A program made the position numbers and the translations under genes. A stretch of DNA of 64,000 nt from Streptomyces sp. 3214.6 (GTDB lineage: Bacteria > Actinomycetota > Actinomycetes > Streptomycetales > Streptomycetaceae): the NCBI RefSeq assembly GCF_900129855.1, contig NZ_LT670819.1, forward strand, positions 8,804,001 to 8,868,000, read 5' to 3'. The notes beneath the pieces are model-generated. The model had not been told where the DNA came from. It did not search any database and saw only the letters and a list, made by a program, of their open reading frames with translations. Every line of letters starts with the position of its first letter. Within the stretch, counting starts at the first letter, position 1. Of the stretch, positions 54,732 through 63,802 are shown one piece after another.

Positions 54732-54783
54732 GCATGGGGAGTGGGGGGCAGGACCTTTCGGTCCTGCCCCCCACTCCCCATGC
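54732..54783. terminator. 24-bp perfect hairpin, bidirectional terminator
   Basis: A perfect 24-bp stem with the 4-base loop TTTC lies between convergent genes, 30 bp after one stop and 5 bp after the folD stop. It should end transcription from both sides. Confidence 0.9.
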
Positions 54784-54788
54784 CGGCG

Positions 54789-55637
54789 TCAGCGGCGCTC
54801 TGCCGCCTCGACGATGTTGGTCAGCAGCATGGCGCGGGTCATCGGCCCCACTCCTCCGACCGGGGGTGCGAGGGAGCCGGCGATCTGGTCGACGTCCGGG
54901 TGGACGTCTCCGAGGATGCCCTCGACGGTCCGGGTGATGCCGACGGACAGGACGGTGGCGCCCGGTTTGATCCAGTCGGGCCTGACCAGATGGGCCACGC
55001 CGGCCGCGGCCACGACCACGTCGGCGATGCGAGCGTGGGCGGCCGTGTCCTGGGTGGCCTCGTGGCACAGGGTCACCGTGGCGTGCTCGGTGCTGCGGGT
55101 CAGCATCAGGCCGAGCGGCCGGCCCACAGTGAGCCCGCAGCCGATGACGCAGAACTGCTGTCCGGTGATGGGCACGTGGTTGCGTCGCAGTAGGTCGATG
55201 ATGCCGCGCGGGGTGCAGGGCAGCGGCGCCGGTATGCCCAGTACGAGCCGGCCCAGGTTGGCCGGGTGGAGCCCGTCGGCGTCCTTGGCGGGATCGATCA
55301 GCTCCAGCACGGCGTGGGTGTCGATGTGGGCCGGCAGCGGCAGTTGGACGATGAAGCCGGTGCACGCCGGGTCGGCGTTGAGCCCCAGCACGGCGGCCTC
55401 GACCTCGGCCTGAGTCGCCGTGCCGGGCAGGTCCACCCGGATCGAGGCGATGCCGACCTGGGCGCAGTCGCGGTGCTTGCCGCCGACGTAGGAACGGCTG
55501 GCCGGATCGTCGCCGACCAGGATGGTGCCCAGCCCGGGGGCGACGCCTCGGCTCTTCAGCACCTCCACCCGCTCGGCGAGTTCACGTTTGGTCTCGGCTG
55601 CCGCGGCCTTGCCGTCGAGCAGTGTCGCGGTGGTCAT
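54789..55637 (-). CDS. folD: Methylene-THF dehydrogenase/cyclohydrolase
   Basis: 282 residues from ATG 55637. FolD motifs: SRSYVGGKHRDC (catalytic Tyr and Lys), VQLPLPAHID, KDADGLHPANLGRL, TPRGIIDLL, GCGLTVGRPLGLML and VGGVGPMTRAMLL. It converts 5,10-methylene-THF to 10-formyl-THF. It is third in a GcvT-like, PurU, FolD operon and so likely a dedicated copy for C1 units released by demethylation. Confidence 0.93.
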   Translation of the reverse strand: MTTATLLDGKAAAAETKRELAERVEVLKSRGVAPGLGTILVGDDPASRSYVGGKHRDCAQVGIASIRVDLPGTATQAEVEAAVLGLNADPACTGFIVQLPLPAHIDTHAVLELIDPAKDADGLHPANLGRLVLGIPAPLPCTPRGIIDLLRRNHVPITGQQFCVIGCGLTVGRPLGLMLTRSTEHATVTLCHEATQDTAAHARIADVVVAAAGVAHLVRPDWIKPGATVLSVGITRTVEGILGDVHPDVDQIAGSLAPPVGGVGPMTRAMLLTNIVEAAERR

Positions 55638-55663
55638 GTCGTACGAGCCTCTCGGTGCGTTCG

Positions 55664-56509
55664 TCAGGCGAAGACGACGGTGCGGGAGCCGGTGAGAACG
55701 ACGCGGTCCTCCGCGTGCAGCCGGACAGCCCGGGCCAGTACGACCCGCTCGACGTCCCGGCCGATCGCGACCAGTTCGGGCGCGGTGTGGCGATGACCGA
55801 CGCGGACGACGTCCTGCTCGATGATCGGGCCCTCGTCCAGGTCGGCGGTGACGAAGTGGGCGGTGGCGCCGATGAGTTTGACGCCCCGGTCGTGGGCCTG
55901 GTGGTAGGGCTTGGCGCCCTTGAAGCCCGGCAGGAACGAGTGATGGATGTTGATGATCCGGCCGGACAGCTTGCCGCACAGGTCGTCGGAGAGGACCTGC
56001 ATGTAGCGGGCGAGCACCACGAAGTCGACCTGGTGCTCGGCCACCAGCCGCAGCAGCTCGGCCTCCGCCTCGGGCTTGCTGTCGCGGGTGACATGGAGGT
56101 GGACGAAGGGGATGCCGTACCGCTTCGCGACCGGTGCCAGGTCAGGGTGGTTGGAGACGATCAGCGGGATGTCGACGGGCAGTTCGCCCAGGTCCCAGCG
56201 GTAGAGCAGGTCGACCAGGCAGTGGTCGAACTTCGACACCATCAGCAGCACCCGGCGGCGCCGCTCCTCGGGCCGGACGGTCAGCACCGGGTCGAAACGG
56301 GCCAGCCGCAGTGTGAGTTCGTCCCGCAGGCCCTCGGTGTCGGCCTCGGGTGTCTCCAGGCTCACACGGATGGTGAAGATGCCGGTGCCGGGATCGGAGA
56401 ACTGGGCGCTCTCCAGGATGTTGCCCTTGGCCTCCGCGACGCCCGCGGCGAGCGCGTGGACGATGCCGGGCTGGTCGGGGCAGCGGAGCGTGAGAATGGA
56501 GCGTTGCAC
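55664..56509 (-). CDS. purU: Formyltetrahydrofolate deformylase
   Basis: 281 residues. An N-terminal ACT domain (LRCPDQPGIVHALAAGVAEAKGN) is joined to a formyl-THF hydrolase domain with LMVSKFDHCLVDLL, NIHHSFLPGFKGAKPYHQA (catalytic His) and ATAHFVTADLDEGPIIEQD. It releases formate and THF from formyl-THF. Seventeen bases separate it from the demethylase-like gene. Confidence 0.93.
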   Translation of the reverse strand: MQRSILTLRCPDQPGIVHALAAGVAEAKGNILESAQFSDPGTGIFTIRVSLETPEADTEGLRDELTLRLARFDPVLTVRPEERRRRVLLMVSKFDHCLVDLLYRWDLGELPVDIPLIVSNHPDLAPVAKRYGIPFVHLHVTRDSKPEAEAELLRLVAEHQVDFVVLARYMQVLSDDLCGKLSGRIINIHHSFLPGFKGAKPYHQAHDRGVKLIGATAHFVTADLDEGPIIEQDVVRVGHRHTAPELVAIGRDVERVVLARAVRLHAEDRVVLTGSRTVVFA

Positions 56510-56526
56510 GTCAGGATCTCCGTCGG

Positions 56527-57648
56527 TCAGGCCCGCACGCGGGCGCGCTCGGGGTCGTACACGGGGGTGGGCCGCACCGTGGCGTCGGCCTTGGAGCCGT
56601 CGGCGGCGACGGCGGTCAGCGCGGTCCCGGACTTCACGGCGTCGCGGTGGACGCGGGCGAGGCCGAGGGTGGCGCCGTCAAGGGCGGGGGAGGGCAGCGC
56701 CATCGTCACGTAGCCGATGTCCCGGCCGTCCAGCTCCAGCCGGGCGCCCTCGGCGGACTCGGGTGCCGCGTCCACGACGACGCTGACGACACGACCGGTC
56801 GCGCTGTCCTTCCTGGCGAGCAGCGCGTCCCGGCCCTGGAAGGGGCCCTTGTCGAAGTCCAGCGCCCAGCCCATCCGGCACTCGAACGGTGTGACCGTGT
56901 GGTCGTACTCCAGCTCCCCCATGATCATCCCGGCCTCGGTGCGGCAGGTGAGCAGGGCGATCGCCCCGAAGGCCCTGATCCCGAGGTCCGCACCCGCTTC
57001 GAAGACCGCGTCCCACAGCTCCAGCGCGCGCTCCCGCGGGACCTGGATCTCGTAGCCGAGCTCGGCGGTGAACCCGAGCCGGCTGACCTGTGCCGGAATG
57101 CCCGCGATGAGGACGTCGCGCAGGAAGGAGTAGTAGGGGAACGCTGCGTTGGACACGTCGACGTGGGTGAGGCGCTGCAGGACGTCGCGGCTGCGCGGGC
57201 CCTGCAAGGTCAGTACGGCGGACTCGTCGCGGCGCTCCGTGACGGTGGTGCCGGCGGGGGCGTGCGCGGTCAGCGACTGCTGGGTGGCCGGGTTGCCGCC
57301 GGTGACGACGACGTGGTCGGGCGCGAGGGCGGCCACCGTCACGTCGTCCACCATCAGCCCGTCGGCGTCGACCACGACCCCGTAGGCGATACGTCCGGCA
57401 CCCAGCCCCTTGACGCTGCGCGAGAACACGGCGTCGACGGCGGCGACCGCATCCTCACCCTCGACATGCCACTTGTAGAGCATCGAGTACTCCGAGGCCC
57501 CGACGGCGGTGCGGATGGCCGCGTACTCCTCGGCCGGATCACCAATGGCCAGCGGTACGGCGTTGCCGTAGACGTCGATCCACTCCTCGACACGGTCCGC
57601 GTAGCGGGGAGCGAACGGGGTGGGGCTCAGTCCTTCGGGGATGGCCAT
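56527..57648 (-). CDS. GcvT-like THF-dependent demethylase
   Basis: 373 residues from ATG 57648 (GGAG upstream). It has the GcvT/aminomethyltransferase fold: GNAVPLAIGDPAEEYAAIR, VFSRSVKGLGAGRIAYGVVVD, VLTLQGPRSRDVLQRLT, SRLGFTAELGYEIQVP and a C-terminal barrel. Members transfer methyl groups to THF (LigM, DesA, DmdA) or handle glycine cleavage. No gcvP or gcvH is present, while PurU and FolD follow directly, so O-, N- or S-demethylation is likelier. It is controlled from the operator-bearing promoter at 57687-57715. Confidence 0.82.
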   Translation of the reverse strand: MAIPEGLSPTPFAPRYADRVEEWIDVYGNAVPLAIGDPAEEYAAIRTAVGASEYSMLYKWHVEGEDAVAAVDAVFSRSVKGLGAGRIAYGVVVDADGLMVDDVTVAALAPDHVVVTGGNPATQQSLTAHAPAGTTVTERRDESAVLTLQGPRSRDVLQRLTHVDVSNAAFPYYSFLRDVLIAGIPAQVSRLGFTAELGYEIQVPRERALELWDAVFEAGADLGIRAFGAIALLTCRTEAGMIMGELEYDHTVTPFECRMGWALDFDKGPFQGRDALLARKDSATGRVVSVVVDAAPESAEGARLELDGRDIGYVTMALPSPALDGATLGLARVHRDAVKSGTALTAVAADGSKADATVRPTPVYDPERARVRA

Positions 57649-57686
57649 GGGAACTCCAGTGGAGAGAGGAGACGTGCACTGCAGCG

Positions 57687-57715
57687 AGAATCTATCCATC
57701 TGGATAACTTGTCAA
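57687..57715 (-). promoter_or_regulatory. Demethylase promoter with TATCC-N4-GGATA operator, copy 3
   Basis: Read on the minus strand: -35 TTGACA (57715-57710), a 17-bp spacer containing TATCC-AGAT-GGATA, and -10 GATTCT. The palindrome occupies 57693-57706. The layout is nearly the same as at 46071. On the plus strand TTGTCAATAGGATAG runs toward TetR 2. Confidence 0.78.
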
Positions 57716-57761
57716 TAGGATAGATTGACCTTCGAGGGAAGGGCAGACAGAGGGAGGGCAA

Positions 57762-58445
57762 ATGACTGCCGTGGCAGAGACGGACGGCGAGGCCGGCCAG
57801 GAGGCCCGGCCCGGTTACGGCGAAGGGCGGGGGGCCCTCCTGGAAGCGGCGGTCAGAGTGGTGGCCCGTGGCGGCCTGCGGAAACTGACCTACCGTGCCG
57901 TCGCCGCCGAAGCCGGTGTCACCCACGGACTGGTCGCCCACCACTTCGGTTCGCGCGACACGCTGCTCGAAGAGGCGCTGCGGTGGTGCGTCACACGCAG
58001 CATCGAGACGTCCTCGCTGGTGCCCGCCAGCGGAAGGCTGGAGGACTTCGCCGCGACCCTGGCCGACTTCATCGCGGCCGACCCGGACATCCAGGCCTTT
58101 CAGTACGAGCTGAAGCTCGAATCCAGCCGGCGGCCGGAGCTGCGCCACCACGTCGCCATGCTCTACGACGCGTACCGCGACGCCGTCCGCGCGGCACTGG
58201 CCTGCTTCGACGTGTCGCAGGAGATGACGGAGATCGTCTTCGCGGCCCTGGATGGCCTGGTCTTCCACCAGGTCACGTCCGGTGCACCGGACCGCACCGA
58301 GGAGAGTGTCGACGCCTTGCGCCGGCTCCTAGCGGCCCATCGCGCGCAGGCGTCACCGGGGGTGACCGGCGGTACATTGAATGAGCCGAAGCTCTCCCGC
58401 GCCGACTTCAGGAGCGGCGATGACGAGCATCTTCCCAGGGCGTGA
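57762..58445 (+). CDS. TetR-family repressor 2
   Basis: 227 residues, divergent from the demethylase operon and controlled from the same 113-bp gap. The HTH reads ALLEAAVRVVARGGLRKLTYRAVAAEAGVTHGLVAHHFGSRDTLL. The sensor domain has FQYELKLESSRRPELR. It is a clear paralogue of the regulator at 45352, and the two recognition helices (VTHGLV-HHFGS) are almost the same, so both may bind the shared palindrome. Confidence 0.88.
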   Translation: MTAVAETDGEAGQEARPGYGEGRGALLEAAVRVVARGGLRKLTYRAVAAEAGVTHGLVAHHFGSRDTLLEEALRWCVTRSIETSSLVPASGRLEDFAATLADFIAADPDIQAFQYELKLESSRRPELRHHVAMLYDAYRDAVRAALACFDVSQEMTEIVFAALDGLVFHQVTSGAPDRTEESVDALRRLLAAHRAQASPGVTGGTLNEPKLSRADFRSGDDEHLPRA

Positions 58446-60840
58446 CCAGCCAGTCCGGCCGCACGGCACGTCTTCCTCGGCCGTACCGACGCCCGTCGGC
58501 GCGACCGCGGTACTGGACCAGCACCTGCGGTTCACCGGGTGGAGCCGGGAAGCCGAGGAACTGTTCGGTCTGGCGTCCGAAGAAGTCCTCGGCCGGTCCG
58601 CCGACGCCGTCCTGGCCGATACCGAGACGGGTGCCGGCGTCTCAGCCGCTGCTGGCGGTGATGCGGCATGGTCGCTCGGCCCTCGGCCGGTCCGCCGTGG
58701 TGACGGCCGCCCGGTGTCGATTTCCTTGTCTCTCACCCCGCTCGCCCTGGGAGCGGGCGCGACCGGGTGGCTGCTGAGGGCCATGGACGCCGAGCTGGCG
58801 CACCGGGAGGCCATCGGCCGGGCCATGCTTGACGGACTCGACCGCGAAGCGCCGGTCCAACTGGTGGTCTACGACACGGACGCCCGGGTGCGCTGGATCA
58901 ACGCCGCGATCGAGAAGCAGTTCGGAACCCCGCTGGAGGACGCTTCCGGTAGGTTCGTGAAGGACATCCTGCCGCAGGGCGAGGTGCTGGGGGAGGCCGA
59001 CGGGACAGCCGCGAGCGTCGAGGAGATCGTCCAGCGCGTGGCCCGCACCGGGGCACCTGTGGTCGACGTCCGCTACCGCAGCTCCACTCACCTCGACCCC
59101 CGTCACGAACGTGTCTGGTCGTGTTCCTACTTCCGGCTTCAGGACGGGGAAGGCCAGCCGATCGGAGTGTGTGAGGCCGGCCTCGATATCACCGACCGCT
59201 ACGTGGCGCGGCAGCGTCTCGCCTTGCTCAGCCGGGCGAGCGGCAGTATCGGAAGGACCCTGGACATCCGGCGCACGGCCGAAGATCTGGCGGAACTCGT
59301 GGTCCCCGAGTTCGCCGACGCCGTCACCGTGGACATCTTCGAACCAGTCCTGGACGGGCAGGAACCACAACACCTCAGCGCCCACCCCACCCTCTGCCGG
59401 TTGGCTCACCGCACCGATCACGCCGCGGCCAATGACACCGCGTACGACGAACTGGACACCGTCCGCCTGCGGTGCCTGGCCGAGAACGCGTCGGCCACCG
59501 ACACGGTCACCCATGTGCTCGCCCTTCCCCTCAAGGCACGTGGTGCCACCCTGGGCGTGGTGGCCTTCGCACGTTCCCGACACGCCGACCCCTTCGAGCA
59601 GGAGGAGATCCAGCTCGCCGAAGAGCTCGTCTCCCGCACTGCGGTCTGCCTGGACAACGCCCGCCGTTACACACGAGAACACGCGACCGCGCTCATGCTC
59701 CAGCGTGATCTTCTCCCTCGCACCCTCCCCCAGCAGCCGGGCGTGGAGGTCGCTCACCGCTATCTGCCCGCGGCCGGGCCCGCCGGCGTCGGAGGGGACT
59801 GGTACGACGTCATCCCCCTCTCCGGGGCACGCGTCGGGCTGGTGGTGGGGGATGTCGCCGGGCACGGCATGGGCGCGGCCGCAACCATGGGCAGGGTGCG
59901 CACCACCGTCGCGGCGCTCGCGGCGCTCGACCTCGCGCCGGACGAAGTGCTCGCCCGGCTCGACGACCTGGTGGCGCGGACCGGCGCCCCGCCTTCCGGG
60001 CCCGCGGAGGCCGAGGACCAGGCGCTGGGCGTCACCTGCCTGTACGCGATCTATGATCCGGTCTCCCAGCACTGCGTCATGGCCCGGGCGGGCCACCTGC
60101 CGCCCGTGCTTGTCACCCCCGACGGACACGCCGAGTTGGTGGCCCTTCCCGCCGGACCGCCCCTTGGCCTGGGCGGTCTGCCGTTCGAATGCGCCGACAT
60201 CGAGCTGTCGGAAGGGGCCACGCTCGCTCTCTACACCGACGGACTGGTCGAAAACCGTCAGACGGACATCGACACGGGAGTCCGCGCTCTCTGCACCGCA
60301 CTCGCAGGGCCTGGGGACGGCCAACTGGACAAGACATGTGACAGGGTCATCACCAGACTCCTGCCCCAGGCCCCCGAGGACGACGCCGCACTGCTGCTGC
60401 TCCGCGTCCACGCCTTGGCCGAGAATCTGGTGGCGACGTGGGACATGGCCTCCGACGCCGGAGAAGTGGCACGAGCGCGGTCGCTGGCCCTTGGTCAGCT
60501 GGCCGCGTGGGGAGTCGACGAAGCCGCGTCGTTCGTCGTCGAGCTCGTCGTCAGCGAGCTGGTCACCAACGCGATCCGCTATGGCGGCGCTCCGGTGTGT
60601 CTACGGCTCATTCGGGAACGTGGCCTCATCGTCGAGGTCTCCGACAGCGGCCACACCTCGCCCCACCTTCGGCGGGCCGCGATGGAGGACGAGGGCGGCC
60701 GAGGTCTGTTCCTGGTCGCGCAACTCACGCAGCGGTGGGGAACCCGGTACACGCCAACGGGCAAGACAATCTGGACCGAGGTGTCGCTGGTTCCAGCCCA
60801 GATGCCAGGAACCTTCGTAGGCGAGCAATTCGAGCTCTAG
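58420..60840 (+). CDS. PAS-GAF-SpoIIE phosphatase with C-terminal HATPase
   Basis: 806 residues from ATG 58420 (AGGAG upstream), overlapping TetR 2 by 26 bases. Order: PAS (about 30-125), PAS (about 140-270), GAF (about 280-430), SpoIIE phosphatase (about 445-660: GVGGDWYD, GDVAGHGMG, ARAGHLPP, LALYTDGLVENR) and an RsbW-like HATPase (about 690-795: SELVTNAIRYGG, EGGRGLFLVAQL). A combined phosphatase and anti-sigma-type kinase, presumably a stress signal switch. It resembles the partial protein at 1-1581. Confidence 0.9.
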   Translation: MTSIFPGRDQPVRPHGTSSSAVPTPVGATAVLDQHLRFTGWSREAEELFGLASEEVLGRSADAVLADTETGAGVSAAAGGDAAWSLGPRPVRRGDGRPVSISLSLTPLALGAGATGWLLRAMDAELAHREAIGRAMLDGLDREAPVQLVVYDTDARVRWINAAIEKQFGTPLEDASGRFVKDILPQGEVLGEADGTAASVEEIVQRVARTGAPVVDVRYRSSTHLDPRHERVWSCSYFRLQDGEGQPIGVCEAGLDITDRYVARQRLALLSRASGSIGRTLDIRRTAEDLAELVVPEFADAVTVDIFEPVLDGQEPQHLSAHPTLCRLAHRTDHAAANDTAYDELDTVRLRCLAENASATDTVTHVLALPLKARGATLGVVAFARSRHADPFEQEEIQLAEELVSRTAVCLDNARRYTREHATALMLQRDLLPRTLPQQPGVEVAHRYLPAAGPAGVGGDWYDVIPLSGARVGLVVGDVAGHGMGAAATMGRVRTTVAALAALDLAPDEVLARLDDLVARTGAPPSGPAEAEDQALGVTCLYAIYDPVSQHCVMARAGHLPPVLVTPDGHAELVALPAGPPLGLGGLPFECADIELSEGATLALYTDGLVENRQTDIDTGVRALCTALAGPGDGQLDKTCDRVITRLLPQAPEDDAALLLLRVHALAENLVATWDMASDAGEVARARSLALGQLAAWGVDEAASFVVELVVSELVTNAIRYGGAPVCLRLIRERGLIVEVSDSGHTSPHLRRAAMEDEGGRGLFLVAQLTQRWGTRYTPTGKTIWTEVSLVPAQMPGTFVGEQFEL

Positions 60841-60874
60841 CGATTCGGGCGCGCCCGTCCGGGACTGTCGCGGC

Positions 60875-61477
60875 TCAGGCCTTACGGCGGCCGCTGCGGC
60901 GTGGCGTGGGAGCGGCACCGCCCAGCAGATCCTGGCGGCGCTGCCCGCCGTTCTCCTCCACCTGCAGCACCACCCGGCGCAGTCCGTCGGCGACGGTCCG
61001 GCAGTCCGTGTCGCTGAGCTGCCCGGTGACGAAGGACTCCTCCTCGTTGAACGCCGGAAAGAGGCGCTGCATCAGCTCCTCCCCTTCGTCGGTCAGGCTC
61101 AGGAGCACCAGCCTGCCGTCGGTGGGATGGTCTGCTCGCTGTACAAGCCCTCGCCCTTCCAACGTCCGGGCAACCCCCGTGAGCGTGCCCTTGGAAATCC
61201 CGGCCTCTTCGGCCACGTGCCGCGTCTCCGACTCGCCCCAGATCCAGGTGACCCAGAGCACCACGAAGGCGGTCCAGGTCAGGTCGACGCCGCGCAGCAC
61301 GGAGTTCTCCAGGTGCTGCCGCACCGCCGAGGCGGCGCGATAGATGTTGGCGACGACTGCCATCTGGTCATGCCGGACGGGGATACCGCCAAGCCTGGCC
61401 GCTGCCATTTTCTCGGCTTCGGCGATGGATCGATGGCCGGGCACGAGCACGCTCCTTCGGGCCGCCTGCGAAGACAT
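60875..61477 (-). CDS. MarR-family regulator
   Basis: 200 residues from ATG 61477. The winged HTH reads TRHVAEEAGISKGTLTGVARTLEGRGLVQRADHPTDGRLVLLSLTDEG, with the Asp-Arg wing (DGR) typical of MarR. The N-terminal helices and a C-terminal helix form the dimer. It converges with the phosphatase gene at 60840. A TATAAT box and a palindrome lie just upstream, suggesting autoregulation. Ligand unknown. Confidence 0.88.
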   Translation of the reverse strand: MSSQAARRSVLVPGHRSIAEAEKMAAARLGGIPVRHDQMAVVANIYRAASAVRQHLENSVLRGVDLTWTAFVVLWVTWIWGESETRHVAEEAGISKGTLTGVARTLEGRGLVQRADHPTDGRLVLLSLTDEGEELMQRLFPAFNEEESFVTGQLSDTDCRTVADGLRRVVLQVEENGGQRRQDLLGGAAPTPRRSGRRKA

Positions 61478-61491
61478 GAGACTCAGAATTG

Positions 61492-61508
61492 TTCGGGCCC
61501 AAATTATA
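61492..61508 (-). promoter_or_regulatory. MarR promoter and operator
   Basis: On the minus strand TATAAT (61508-61503) abuts TTTGGGCCCGAA (61503-61492), a nearly perfect inverted repeat that would cover the transcription start. It is 15 bp before the MarR ATG. Confidence 0.55.
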
Positions 61509-61872
61509 TGGTGTCTCGTGCCTTCGGCCTCCCGAGGGTCGACCCTCCGGGCTCGGGGCGCTGCGTGCTCGCACCCCACGTGGACACTTCCTCTGGCCTC
61601 GGACCTGCTGCGGAACTACCGCAGCCTGGCCCATTCCCTTGCCGAGAAGCGGGTCAAAACACATGAAGCGCTGTCCTCAACGATCTGGCGCGAGCAGCCT
61701 CCATTGGAAGACCGGGAGGACGATCTTGCTGGGGAGCCTCCTCCGCTGCACTCTGCCCTGGTCGCCGGAGTCGTCCATCGGAGGTGAGCTCGGCGGCCGG
61801 CGGTGGGGGCGGCGGGGCCGCCTTCTTGGCACCGCCCCCCGAGGGCGCGACCGGCGCGGGGGCCGGGGGGCC
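61509..61872. other. Gap without recognised gene
   Basis: Several frames stay open, but none has recognisable domains or a good ribosome site. It ends in G-rich low-complexity DNA (61790-61872) next to mobile-element remnants. Confidence 0.4.
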
Positions 61873-61985
61873 TCACTTGGGAAGCTTGGCGGTGTGCTCG
61901 GGGTGGGCGGCGCCGACGTGGCGCATGGCCGTCTGCTCGGTGATGCCGAACAGCCGCATCAGCTTGAGGGGGTCGGCACTCGTGT
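61873..61985 (-). pseudogene. C-terminal fragment of a phage-type integrase/recombinase
   Basis: The minus strand reads DPLKLMRLFGITEQTAMRHV then AAHPEHTAKLPK-stop, the tail seen in many actinobacterial site-specific recombinases. Upstream sequence is cut where the IS701 fragment begins. Confidence 0.5.
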
Positions 61986-62001
61986 CCGGGCGAAGTCGGC
62001 G

Positions 62002-63270
62002 TTGTACGTGGCCGATGTGTTCGCCTCGGTGCCGCGCAAGGACCAGCGGGCCAAGGGCGACTGCTACCTGCGGGGACTGATGCTGGACGGCCGTCGCAAG
62101 TCGATCCAGGCCATGGCATCGAGGCTGCCGGACGGCAACGAACAGAACCTGCAGCAGTTCGTGAACCAGTCCACCTGGGACCCGGTGCCTGTGCAGCGGC
62201 GGATCTGCGAGCGTATGCTGCCGCTGATAGCCCCGACGGCCTGGGTGATCGACGACGTGTCGCTACCCAAGGACGGAAGAATGTCGGTCGGCGTGGCTCC
62301 ACAGTACTGCGGGGCCCTGTGCAAACGCGCCAACTGCCAGGTCGCGGTCAGCGTCCACGCCGCCGGCGACGCCGCCTCCTGCCCGCTGCAGTGGCGGCTG
62401 TTCCTGCCCAAAGAGTGGGCCGCGGACACCGACCGCCGCACCGCCACCCGCGTCCCGCCCGAGATCACGCACCGCGAGAAGTGGCGTCTGGCTCTGGACA
62501 TGCTCGACACGCTGGCCGGTTGGGGCATGAGTCCGCCGGTCGTGGTGGCCGATGCCGCCTACGGAACCAATGCCCACCTGCGGGCCGGGCTCGCAGAGCG
62601 GGGAATCGACTACGTGCTGGCCGTCCGCGCGGACGTGAGTGCCCACCCGTTCGACGTGAGGCCGGTGGCCCCGGACCGCAAGGGCCCGGTCGGCTGCTGG
62701 CCCCAGCCCCGCTACCGCCAGCCCGCACCCTCGGTCGCGGCCCTGGCGGCCGAGCTCGGGCGGGAGGCGTTCACCTCCCTCACCTGGCGGCAGGGCTCGC
62801 GAGGAGAGTTACGGTCCCGCTTCGCCGCCGTGCGTGTCCGCCCGGCCGGCAAGGCCGTCGAGCGTCCGATCCGGTCTGCCGCCTCGGCCGAACAGGGCTG
62901 GTGGGACGGCATTCTGCCCGACTGCTGGCTGCTGATCGAGTGGCCCGAAGACGCCGAGGCGCCCACCGACTACTGGCTGTCCAGCCTGTCGGCCGACACC
63001 TCGATCACCGACCTGGTCCGTCTGGCCAAAGTCCGCTGGCGCATCGAGCACGATTATCGCGAACTCAAACACGGCCTGGGCCTGGACCACTTCGAAGGCC
63101 GATCCTGGCCCGGCTGGCACCACCACGTCACCCTCGTGACAGCCGCCCACGCGTTTCTCACCGAACAGCGGCCGGCCCCAAAAGTGTTGGATCACCGGGT
63201 GGGCGAACGCCAAGCCCTGACATTAAACGTCAAATGCCTCTTTCTACCTGGATGGGTGGCATCCGACTGA
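62002..63270 (+). mobile_element. IS701-family transposase fragment
   Basis: About 422 residues: QRAKGDCYLRGLMLDGRRKS, WVIDDVSLPKDGRMSVG (first Asp), VVADAAYGTNAHLRAGL (second Asp) and RWRIEHDYRELKHGLGLDHFEGRSW (Glu), the DDE pattern of IS701. The N-terminal 50 or so residues found in intact copies are missing and the frame merges into integrase-antisense DNA. The C-terminus after AHAFLTEQ is also atypical. Possibly defective despite a complete catalytic triad. Confidence 0.82.
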
Positions 63271-63310
63271 TCATGTCTTGTCCTGCGACTGCCTTACTTA
63301 GCGTAAAGGC

Positions 63311-63745
63311 ATGACAACTCCAGCAAGTTATCGGCAGGGCTCGACATGGCTCCAGACCAGCCCGGTCGACTTCAGCCACTCGCTCACCGGCGCCGACAGG
63401 ACCGATGAGCGGATCTCCGAGATCCCGGAACTCACGATCCCCTTCCCAGGAGTGTGGGAGATCTCGTACCACGCCCGCTCATACACCGGCGGGACCGCAG
63501 CGGCGAGCTTGCTCGTCCGTACTGCACTGTTCAAGAACGGCCAGGTCATCCCCGGCACCGAAGCGCTGACCGGTGGGAAGTGGGAAGGGCAGACCACCCC
63601 CGGGCAGACGATCCTGGAGAAGTTCGACGTCAATGACGTCATCACGCTCCACGCGTACCGCATCGGGACGGGCAGCGCCCAAGTCATCAGCAACGGCGAC
63701 GGACGTACGGGAGTCATGGCGCACTGGGTGAGCCCCGGGTTCTAG
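63311..63745 (+). CDS. Small beta-rich protein of unknown function
   Basis: 144 residues with AAAGG before the ATG. The pattern of alternating polar and hydrophobic residues (WEISYHARSYTGG, SLLVRTALFKNGQVIPG, VITLHAYRIGTG) suggests an all-beta jelly-roll such as C1q/TNF-like or phage appendage proteins. No signal peptide. It could be a phage-derived structural protein, given the integrase remnant nearby. Confidence 0.6.
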   Translation: MTTPASYRQGSTWLQTSPVDFSHSLTGADRTDERISEIPELTIPFPGVWEISYHARSYTGGTAAASLLVRTALFKNGQVIPGTEALTGGKWEGQTTPGQTILEKFDVNDVITLHAYRIGTGSAQVISNGDGRTGVMAHWVSPGF

Positions 63746-63802
63746 GCCACTGCTTCAGTCAGCTTCGACGCCAGCTGGGCGGATGTGTGTCGGAAGGTGC
63801 AG

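Noticed and set aside
56527..57648. GcvT-like protein as part of a glycine cleavage system
   Set aside because: No gcvP, gcvH or lipoamide dehydrogenase gene is nearby, while PurU and FolD follow directly, which fits THF-linked demethylation better.
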